20,470 bases of DNA from CAYURH01 sp964447105. GTDB lineage: Bacteria > Patescibacteriota > Saccharimonadia > Saccharimonadales > EFPC-124. A program made the translations under genes and the position numbers. The stretch is from contig CAYURH010000019.1 of assembly GCA_964447105.1 (NCBI GenBank), positions 1-20,470 of the forward strand, written 5' to 3'. This document shows positions 12,946 through 17,859 of the stretch, one piece after another (position 1 is the stretch's first letter; each line of letters begins with the position of its first letter). A model generated the notes under the pieces. It was not told the DNA's origin. It searched no databases and saw only the letters and a list, made by a program, of their open reading frames with translations.

Positions 12946-13554
12946 ATGCAAAAACAACAACTTCGCCGCATTTTCGTCATTGGTTTACTTGTTATGCTTG
13001 GTGCCGCTGCATTGCTGGGTATCATGGCGCTCCTCACTGGAGGTGATGTGTCGACGGAGATTTTGGCCAGTACCCTGCTGGCGGGCGCGTTTTGTGTGCT
13101 GGCACTGTGTGATTTAACGGTAATAGACATGAAGCGAGCACGACTATTTGGTTTGGCGGCGATTCTCGTAGCTGGCGTAGCGTTGTTGGCTGGTTTGAAT
13201 CTTATCTGGGGAGTCGCGGATTGGTTTGATGACAGCAATAATATGCAGTGGAAATTATTTTATATATTCCTGGTGCTTGGTGTGGGTATGGCGCACATGA
13301 GCTTGCTGTTGCCCACTACGGCCCATCGCAAGGGGCCCGTAGCATTTAGCGGGCTGCTGACGGTCATTTGTATCGCTATAGTGGCTGTGCAGTTGGTGTT
13401 TCCGGTGTTTATCAACTGGGAAGTCGACGAATCGTATTGGCGTCTACTGGGCGTGTTTGCCATATTGGATGTATTGGGCACGGTCACTACAGCAGTACTG
13501 GCGCGCTTGCAAAAATCTACCACCCCAGCCGACAAAGCTAAAAAAGCTAAATAG
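12946..13554 (+). CDS. Six-helix membrane protein of unknown function
   Basis: I place the start at ATG 12946 (MQKQQLRRIF, 202 residues). Upstream in-frame ATGs at 12898 and 12928 would add a non-hydrophobic lead and lack promoter or ribosome binding site support. Six hydrophobic helices lie at about residues 9-30, 39-59, 67-90, 103-122, 133-155 and 165-187, followed by a Lys-rich tail. The even spacing suggests a compact integral membrane protein with both ends in the cytoplasm. No transporter or enzyme motif is recognisable. It converges on the Nudix gene and overlaps its 3' end by 8 nt. Confidence 0.78.
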   Translation: MQKQQLRRIFVIGLLVMLGAAALLGIMALLTGGDVSTEILASTLLAGAFCVLALCDLTVIDMKRARLFGLAAILVAGVALLAGLNLIWGVADWFDDSNNMQWKLFYIFLVLGVGMAHMSLLLPTTAHRKGPVAFSGLLTVICIAIVAVQLVFPVFINWEVDESYWRLLGVFAILDVLGTVTTAVLARLQKSTTPADKAKKAK

Positions 13555-14071
13555 GCAGCGCGTGGCTATAGGCTTGCCAAATCGCTTGCATAGTAGGAGC
13601 GATTTCTTGCGGGCTGTTTTCGATCATATTGCGCAATTGGCGTGGTGAGGCTACGGCCAGGGTGTCGATATCGATCACGCTGTAGATGCTGGGCGCATCG
13701 GCTATCATATAGTACGCGGTGACATATGTTTGGCGGCCGTCAGGCAAGTGCAGCATCTTTTCCCCAAGCAATGTGAGTTCGGCAACGTCGATAAATAATT
13801 CACGGCTCACACCCCTTGTGGCGGCCTGTAGCGGCGTTTCGTTGTGGCGGCGGATAGTTGCCATGGGTGTGCCGAATTGTCGGGCGTACAAGTTGGGCAA
13901 ATCTTCGCGTGGCGGGATTACCCCTAGCACCAGCTCGCCTTTGGGTGTCACGACGATTACATATATAGCGTGATAAATGTCTTGCTCTTTGTTGATGGCG
14001 CGACGTTTCTTTTGGCCGATGATTTTGCCATCGGTGTCAAGGACGTCCACTAAGTGTGCGGCATGTTCCAT
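13547..14071 (-). CDS. Nudix hydrolase family protein with an isopentenyl-diphosphate-isomerase-like box
   Basis: A 174-residue cytoplasmic protein. The opening EHAAHLVDVLDTDGKIIG...RAINKEQDIYHAIYV matches the N-terminal half of Nudix proteins of the isopentenyl-diphosphate isomerase and related groups. The Nudix box region, NETPLQAATRGVSRELFIDV, keeps the first Glu, the Arg eight residues later and the Glu of the REL segment, but lacks the leading Gly and two of the usual acidic metal ligands. It is therefore a degenerate box and hydrolase activity should not be assumed. No Cys/Glu pair clearly marks it as an isomerase. The start has TACAAT 6 nt upstream, placed across the end of the preceding membrane-protein gene, and no Shine-Dalgarno. 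Confidence 0.82.
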   Translation of the reverse strand: MEHAAHLVDVLDTDGKIIGQKKRRAINKEQDIYHAIYVIVVTPKGELVLGVIPPREDLPNLYARQFGTPMATIRRHNETPLQAATRGVSRELFIDVAELTLLGEKMLHLPDGRQTYVTAYYMIADAPSIYSVIDIDTLAVASPRQLRNMIENSPQEIAPTMQAIWQAYSHALPI

Positions 14072-14075
14072 ATTC

Positions 14076-15170
14076 TTATTGTACTCGCTTGGGTGGCTTC
14101 GGCGTAGCTTGAGCGGGTTGGGGGGTCTTGGGTTTGAGCGGTGTAGCCTGCGCAGGGCGTTCTGGCTGCGGTGTCAGCGACAAGCGGGGTTCATTCATGG
14201 TGTGGTGTCGCCAAATGCTCACGCCGATCCACAATAGCGCACACAGAAGTGTCACTGCACCACTGGTAATGACGTACCACATACCGATAGTCGGCAACAC
14301 TCGGTGCAGCAGTGGTAGTACTATGTTGGTCATAATAGGACTGGTGTCGCCCACGTCGAACGTGCCGCCAAAATACCACACCACCCCACCGATAACTACA
14401 AAGAAAATCACGTTGAATAGCACATACTGCGCCGCGGCTATGATTCCTTTCTTCTTGTCCTCCGACAGCAGCACGAACAGCCCCGCGGCCAGTATTGTAA
14501 CAATGGGCAATGCGATCACTAACATGGACGTGAGTTTGAGCGACCCATGGAGCCAGCTCAGCGGGTTCTCTAGCTGCGGCGCATTGAGCGATTGCAGCAC
14601 CACGTCGGGTGTGATCGGTGCAGCCAAAAATTCGCCGCTTGCACCCAGACTCTGCTCGGCCATAGACTGTGCCATCTGCTGAGCTGTTTGGTTAGCGGGC
14701 AAACAATGGATAGTCGCATTGGTGCTGATATTGATTTTGGTGTTGCATGGCGGCAACGCTGCCAGTTTGGGTTGAATCACAGTGGCTAAATTGGCGATAA
14801 ATTCTTGGCGTTTTTCGGCGAGTGGGATGCTGAAATCGATCTTACTGCTCGTGCCATCGAGCCAATCGTAGGTGGCGCCCAGTGCTTTTTCGGTCGACTG
14901 GCGAATGAACGACGGCGTGAGCGTGAGTTGCAATGCGTCTTTGACGGATTTTTGGTCGATGATGTTGTTTTCGGTCTGACCATCACCCGCCTGAAATGTC
15001 ACAATAGTGTCGATAAACTTGCCATAGACTCCACTGTCCGATAGCCAACCGAACACCACTTGCCTGTTCAGGAGGGTTGCTTGGAACGTAGTTAATGTCA
15101 CCCAAAACAAAATGGCACTCGACATGATAAATAGTAACAGCGCTCGGCCAAGCCAGCGGAGGAGACCCAT
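14076..15170 (-). CDS. Four-helix membrane protein with a large extracytoplasmic domain, unknown function
   Basis: I place the start at ATG 15170 (MGLLRWLGRALLLF, 364 residues) because TACAAT lies 6 nt upstream. The longer frame from 15275 would run back across that promoter and the divergent gene. A first helix (residues 9-31) is followed by a 180-residue extracytoplasmic region containing Cys142 and Cys156 (a possible disulfide). Three helices at about 214-235, 245-267 and 296-319 follow, then a Pro/Lys-rich cytoplasmic tail. The layout suggests a sensor or scaffold in the envelope but no family is recognised. The Nudix gene starts 4 nt after its stop, with its own promoter inside this gene's last codons. 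Confidence 0.8.
   Translation of the reverse strand: MGLLRWLGRALLLFIMSSAILFWVTLTTFQATLLNRQVVFGWLSDSGVYGKFIDTIVTFQAGDGQTENNIIDQKSVKDALQLTLTPSFIRQSTEKALGATYDWLDGTSSKIDFSIPLAEKRQEFIANLATVIQPKLAALPPCNTKINISTNATIHCLPANQTAQQMAQSMAEQSLGASGEFLAAPITPDVVLQSLNAPQLENPLSWLHGSLKLTSMLVIALPIVTILAAGLFVLLSEDKKKGIIAAAQYVLFNVIFFVVIGGVVWYFGGTFDVGDTSPIMTNIVLPLLHRVLPTIGMWYVITSGAVTLLCALLWIGVSIWRHHTMNEPRLSLTPQPERPAQATPLKPKTPQPAQATPKPPKRVQ
14078..14083 (-). promoter_or_regulatory. -10 box of the Nudix gene
   Basis: TACAAT on the minus strand lies 6 nt (AAGAAT) before the ATG at 14071 and overlaps the final codons of the upstream gene. Confidence 0.5.
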
Positions 15171-15176
15171 GTGTTT

Positions 15177-15182
15177 ATTGTA
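15177..15182 (-). promoter_or_regulatory. -10 box of the four-helix membrane protein gene
   Basis: TACAAT on the minus strand lies 6 nt (AAACAC) before the ATG at 15170. It supports the shorter start and a leaderless message. Confidence 0.5.
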
Positions 15183-15210
15183 CGGAGCTGTGAGTTGGTT
15201 TGCAAAGGGA

Positions 15211-15216
15211 TATAAT
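15211..15216 (+). promoter_or_regulatory. -10 box of the nucleotidyltransferase-fold gene
   Basis: Perfect TATAAT lies 5 nt (CCAAC) before the ATG at 15222. It is divergent from the promoter at 15177-15182 only 28 bp away. Confidence 0.6.
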
Positions 15217-15221
15217 CCAAC

Positions 15222-15668
15222 ATGCCATGGTACGATGTAAGAATGCATGAAATCCCCCTCTCCGTTATCAGCCACGTGTTACAGAATATATCTTCCCCAG
15301 CTGCCCTTATCGGATCGTTGAATTTAGCGGTGCAAGGCATCGATATCTCATTTGCGGATGTCGATTTCCTCACCGATGATCAAGGTGTAGAGGAATTTGC
15401 TCGACTCGTTGGTGCAAAGCCAACGTCAACGTATGGGTTTCTGGAGTGCTGGGGTGAATATGAAGGAGTGGCTGTAAACGCCACAAGCTATCAAAATAAC
15501 TCACTGCGGCAGCCTCTGACGAAAAATAAAGTTAGAGTGGTGAGCGTCCAGGGCGAACGGATCAACTGCCTCAGCCTAGAGACTGAGCTTATGTTCTATG
15601 AGAAGGCTGGACGCGAAAAAGACATCAAAAAGGTTGATTTGATTCGAAGTCACTTGGCAAGGGTGTAG
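15222..15668 (+). CDS. Nucleotidyltransferase-fold protein (aminoglycoside adenylyltransferase-like)
   Basis: A 148-residue protein. GSLNLAVQGI (31-40) followed by ADVDF (D46 and D48) is the G-S...D-x-D signature of the DNA polymerase beta-like nucleotidyltransferase fold. The C-terminal GREKDIKKVDLIRSHL resembles the end of small aminoglycoside-2''-adenylyltransferase-like and toxin-type nucleotidyltransferases. The expected third acidic residue is not certain from inspection. The substrate is unknown and it need not be a resistance enzyme. It is monocistronic, probably leaderless (TATAAT 5 nt upstream), and ends at the terminator shared with tRNA-Ser(CGA). No partner gene of a HEPN/MNT toxin-antitoxin pair is adjacent. 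Confidence 0.7.
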   Translation: MPWYDVRMHEIPLSVISHVLQNISSPAALIGSLNLAVQGIDISFADVDFLTDDQGVEEFARLVGAKPTSTYGFLECWGEYEGVAVNATSYQNNSLRQPLTKNKVRVVSVQGERINCLSLETELMFYEKAGREKDIKKVDLIRSHLARV

Positions 15669-15682
15669 ATAATCTTTGCATC

Positions 15683-15714
15683 GAAAAATACTGGCTTTAT
15701 CACCAGTATTTTTC
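15683..15714. terminator. Bidirectional terminator between the nucleotidyltransferase-fold gene and tRNA-Ser(CGA)
   Basis: A perfect 12-bp stem (15683-15694 with 15703-15714), 8-nt loop, and arms with AAAAA and TTTTT. On the minus strand it begins one base after the tRNA CCA. Confidence 0.88.
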
Positions 15715-15715
15715 T

Positions 15716-15807
15716 TGGCGGAGAGGGTGGGATTTGAACCCACGGTGGCGCTTGCACGCCACACCGCTTTTCGAGAGCGGCACCTTAAACCACTCGGACA
15801 CCTCTCC
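15716..15807 (-). tRNA. tRNA-Ser (anticodon CGA)
   Basis: A 92-nt class II tRNA with acceptor GGAGAGG/CCTCTCC, discriminator G and encoded CCA (15718-15716). The anticodon loop CTCGAAA gives CGA. It has a long variable arm (GTGGCGTGCAAGCGCCACC) and T loop TTCAAAT, and decodes UCG. Its first 22 nt are repeated 132 bp upstream at 15918-15939, and its apparent promoter lies within the intervening insert. Confidence 0.95.
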
Positions 15808-15939
15808 TTGATGGATGCTGTTACTCCGGTAGAGCTGGCCGGAGCGGCACCTAACGCGTGCTGTTTTTGATTGTAACAGCACGCTAGTCGGGTCAAGGCT
15901 TTTAACCTTGACGCCGATAAACCACTCGGACACCTCTCC
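15786..15939 (-). repeat. 22-nt direct repeats of the tRNA-Ser(CGA) 5' end bounding a 132-bp insert
   Basis: The first 22 nt of the tRNA (15786-15807) recur exactly at 15918-15939. The insert between holds a hairpin with 10-bp arms GCGTGCTGTT/AACAGCACGC, a second with GTCAAGG/CCTTGAC and a third with CTCCGG/CCGGAG, and no coding sequence. The upstream copy has a tRNA-type promoter 15 nt before it, as if it were the original 5' end of the gene. Confidence 0.8.
15870..15878 (-). promoter_or_regulatory. Extended -10 promoter inside the insert, serving tRNA-Ser(CGA)
   Basis: On the minus strand TGT plus TACAAT. Transcription would start near 15863, about 55 nt before the intact tRNA. It lies in the loop side of the insert's largest hairpin. 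Confidence 0.5.
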
Positions 15940-15950
15940 AGGTAAACTTT

Positions 15951-16046
15951 GTGCATTATAACAGATTAGCGACTCGAGCGCAGCTGGCTATTGGGCTAAG
16001 TGAAGCGCGCAAAGCTGGTGGCAAGGTTCCCAAAAAGAAAAGCTAG
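15951..16046 (+). pseudogene. C-terminal remnant of a small DUF6496-like basic protein
   Basis: A short frame ending at TAG 16044-16046 reads RLATRAQLAIGLSEARKAGG, then KVPKKKS. This resembles the conserved C terminus of small basic DUF6496-type proteins, whose end reads roughly R-x-Q-A-I-A-I-x-L-S-E-A-R-K-x-G-x-K-x-P-K-K. A GTG at 15951 could start a 31-residue product, but the N-terminal half of the family is missing and the frame runs back into the duplicated tRNA-Ser fragment. I read it as a gene truncated when the tRNA-Ser region was rearranged. A functional mini-protein cannot be excluded. Confidence 0.5.
15955..15963 (-). promoter_or_regulatory. Extended -10 promoter, probably the ancestral tRNA-Ser(CGA) promoter
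   Basis: On the minus strand TGT plus perfect TATAAT lies 15 nt before the 22-nt tRNA 5' copy at 15939. The spacing is nearly the same as at the intact tRNA-Ser(UGA) (14 nt). Confidence 0.55.
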
Positions 16047-16048
16047 CT

Positions 16049-16591
16049 CTACAAGTGCATGTCGCGGGCCAAATCGATGGCATCGGATACGACGCGTGCG
16101 TTGAACGGCGTACTCACACCATTGACTACCATGTACCAGTTGCCGTCGCGGAGGATATTGAGTTGACCCATGGTAGCGTCCCAGTAGGCTGGCGCATCGT
16201 AGCTATCCAATGCCTGCCCTTTTTTCTGTCCGACTGTGAATAGCGTCTGATTTGTTTCTCGGCCAGCTGCCGTTTTGGCTTTGCGCATGAGCAGAATTGC
16301 GCTGTGCGCCGGCTTGCTGGCGCTCACGTAGCTACAACTGGCCACGTCGGCGTCGTCGGTTTGAGTGGTGGCGTTGGCGGTGCTGCTCTGGAGACCAGTC
16401 CCTAAGTAGCGTGTGGCAATAGATTTGGTGAGAAGCGCGCAGGCGGGAGTATCGGGTACAAAATCAATATTCACACTGGTAGGCTCCTCTGTCGCAGGCC
16501 GATTGCGCTCCATCATGGCCAAAGCAGCCACAAAAGCGGTGAGAATCCCCGCAAATATCGTTACCAACAGCAATACGCGCACCTTCTGCAT
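16049..16591 (-). CDS. Single-pass exported protein, possibly DUF3558-like
   Basis: I place the start at ATG 16591 (MQKVRVLLLV, 180 residues), 6 nt after an extended -10 box. The longer frame from 16636 would cross both divergent promoters. Residues 4-27 are a hydrophobic signal-anchor and the rest is extracytoplasmic. PACALLTKSIATRYLG (about 49-64) and the later ASCSYV resemble the C-x-L-L-T...C spacing of the DUF3558/actinobacterial lipoprotein-like domain, with two cysteines that may form a disulfide. That similarity is weak. It is divergent from the HIT gene and ends 2 nt beyond the DUF6496-like remnant. The function is unknown. Confidence 0.72.
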   Translation of the reverse strand: MQKVRVLLLVTIFAGILTAFVAALAMMERNRPATEEPTSVNIDFVPDTPACALLTKSIATRYLGTGLQSSTANATTQTDDADVASCSYVSASKPAHSAILLMRKAKTAAGRETNQTLFTVGQKKGQALDSYDAPAYWDATMGQLNILRDGNWYMVVNGVSTPFNARVVSDAIDLARDMHL

Positions 16592-16597
16592 ACACAA

Positions 16598-16606
16598 AGT
16601 ATAACA
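16598..16606 (-). promoter_or_regulatory. Extended -10 promoter of the exported protein gene
   Basis: On the minus strand TGT plus TATACT lies 6 nt (TTGTGT) before the ATG at 16591, again leaderless spacing. Confidence 0.55.
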
Positions 16607-16611
16607 AAGCT

Positions 16612-16617
16612 TATAAT
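16612..16617 (+). promoter_or_regulatory. -10 box of the HIT-rlmH operon
   Basis: Perfect TATAAT lies 6 nt (AAGAGC) before the ATG at 16624. It is back-to-back with the minus-strand promoter at 16598-16606. Confidence 0.6.
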
Positions 16618-16623
16618 AAGAGC

Positions 16624-17025
16624 ATGCCAGAACCATCTGTTTTTACACGTATCATTCAGGGTGAACTGCCCTGTCACAAAATCTATGAAGATGATCGGAC
16701 GCTCGCGTTCCTCGACATCCACCCGTCGGTTGAAGGCTACACGCTCGTGGTGCCCAAAGTGCAAGTGGACCGGCTCGAAGATTTGGCCGACGACGACTAT
16801 GCTGCTCTCATGCAGACTCTACGCAAAGTCATGCGTCGCATCGCCCAAGTATACGGTTCCGAATACCGCGTTTGCCTGAAAGTGTGGGGATTCGAAGTGC
16901 CACATGCGCATGTGCGTGTATTCCCCTGTCGCGAAGCCGAAGATTTTAATCTGCCACAAGATGAAAGCGCCGAACCCGACCACGCGGCGCTCGCCAAAGT
17001 AGCCGATAAACTGAAGTTCCAATGA
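16624..17025 (+). CDS. HIT family protein with an altered histidine triad
   Basis: A 133-residue protein of the Hint/HIT type (nucleotide hydrolase or transferase, cytoplasmic). The N-terminal FTRIIQGELPCHKIYEDDRTLAFLDIHPSVEGYTLVVPK (about 7-45) is the standard family opening. The triad region reads VPHAHVRVFP. The first two histidines (94 and 96, the second being the nucleophile position) are present but the third is Arg98, and the preceding conserved Asn-x-Gly is KVWG. Activity or specificity may differ from canonical members. It is first in a two-gene operon, its stop overlapping the rlmH start by 4 nt (ATGA), and it is probably leaderless. Confidence 0.9.
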   Translation: MPEPSVFTRIIQGELPCHKIYEDDRTLAFLDIHPSVEGYTLVVPKVQVDRLEDLADDDYAALMQTLRKVMRRIAQVYGSEYRVCLKVWGFEVPHAHVRVFPCREAEDFNLPQDESAEPDHAALAKVADKLKFQ

Positions 17026-17489
17026 AAATAGTATTGCTGGCTGTCGGCAAACGTCACGACGCCAGTGTGGTGGGTGCCATAGCCGACTACACTGCTCGCC
17101 TGCAGCGTTTTGCGCCCACCGAGTGGCTGCTGGTGCCGTCGCCTCACGCCGATCTGTCGCCAGATGAGCAGAAATCTCATGAAGCCAAAAAAATCCTCGC
17201 CCAACTCAAGAGCGACGACAGAGTGGTATTACTCGATGAGCGTGGCGATATGTGGAGTACGCCACAGGTAGCTGAACGCTTGGGTGAGTATCAACGCCAG
17301 GCGCCAGCTCGATTGGTGTTTGTCATCGGTGGTGCGCACGGCGTGTCGAGCGATGTCGCCTCTCGCGCCAATGCCATCTGGAGTTTGAGCCGGCTCGTGT
17401 TCCCCCACATGCTTGTGCGACTTATCTTGGCCGAACAGCTATATCGCGCGTCGACTATTCTGCGCGGTGAGCCGTACCATCACGAGTAG
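17022..17489 (+). CDS. rlmH: 23S rRNA (pseudouridine-1915 N3)-methyltransferase RlmH
   Basis: A 155-residue SPOUT-fold methyltransferase that uses S-adenosylmethionine to methylate pseudouridine 1915 in helix 69 of 23S rRNA on assembled ribosomes. The SAM-binding knot is clear: VFVIGGAHGVSSDV (99-112), then WSLSRLVFPHMLVRLILAEQLYRA (120-143). The C terminus ILRGEPYHHE matches the conserved R-G-x-P-Y-H-x family end. The N-terminal MKIVLLAVGKRHDASV is also typical. Length equals the family norm. It overlaps the HIT gene by 4 nt and is expressed from the same promoter. It has no terminator of its own. Confidence 0.96.
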   Translation: MKIVLLAVGKRHDASVVGAIADYTARLQRFAPTEWLLVPSPHADLSPDEQKSHEAKKILAQLKSDDRVVLLDERGDMWSTPQVAERLGEYQRQAPARLVFVIGGAHGVSSDVASRANAIWSLSRLVFPHMLVRLILAEQLYRASTILRGEPYHHE

Positions 17490-17496
17490 TGTGTGA

Positions 17497-17517
17497 TTAT
17501 TGACATTACGTCAATAA
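17497..17517. promoter_or_regulatory. Palindrome containing a consensus -35 box
   Basis: Arms of 8 bp, TTATTGAC and GTCAATAA, flank a 5-nt centre (ATTAC). The left arm contains a perfect TTGACA (17500-17505), but only a poor -10 (TAATGT, 17523-17528) follows at 17 nt. Position and symmetry suggest an operator for the small His-rich gene. The stem is not followed by a T tract, so it is not a standard terminator. Confidence 0.4.
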
Positions 17518-17555
17518 AATGCTAATGTTTAACTAGTCATAAACATAAAACAAAC

Positions 17556-17858
17556 ATGACACACAACAACATTAACGTTTTTCTTGGTATCATGATCGCC
17601 AGCGCTGTGCTGATGGGCAGCTTGCATATGTCACGTGTGATCGATGACCACAAGGTACTGGCGCACGACGATGGCGGCGTCGTGAAACTATCGGTAGATC
17701 TGCACCACCACAGCGATAAATCGGGCACCAATTTGGGTGACAACGGTGTATATACCGACGGACGTTCACTGAAATTACACCGCCATCACAAACAGAAACT
17801 GCGCGCCGGCCAGTGGCTGCATGACTGGTGGCAGCTCCATAGCCTCCATATGTCTTAA
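17556..17858 (+). CDS. Small His-rich exported protein of unknown function
   Basis: A 100-residue protein with a hydrophobic N-terminal segment (about residues 7-25, FLGIMIASAVLMGSL) acting as a signal or anchor, and an extracytoplasmic part containing 13 histidines in total, with clusters HHH at 50-52 and HRHH at 75-78 and a Trp pair at 91-92. This composition suggests metal binding (inference). No Shine-Dalgarno is visible; CATAAA 6 nt upstream could serve as a weak -10. Its stop is one base from the stop of the convergent valS gene, with no terminator between. I do not recognise a family. That the frame is a real gene is likely but not certain. Confidence 0.65.
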   Translation: MTHNNINVFLGIMIASAVLMGSLHMSRVIDDHKVLAHDDGGVVKLSVDLHHHSDKSGTNLGDNGVYTDGRSLKLHRHHKQKLRAGQWLHDWWQLHSLHMS

Positions 17859-17859
17859 T

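Noticed and set aside
15808..15939. A complete second tRNA with a 7-bp anticodon-like stem (GTCAAGG/CCTTGAC)
   Set aside because: The acceptor and D arm are tRNA-like, but the T loop lacks TTCRA and no 3' acceptor strand or CCA is present, so it is not a functional tRNA.
15576..15956. Minus-strand frames of 77 and 126 codons across tRNA-Ser(CGA)
   Set aside because: They read through the tRNA, its terminator and the insert. The apparent repeated motifs arise from the tRNA sequence.
16592..16636. Longer N terminus for the exported protein (start at 16636)
   Set aside because: It would run through both divergent -10 boxes and overlap the HIT start. ATG 16591 has a promoter at proper spacing and begins directly before the hydrophobic segment.
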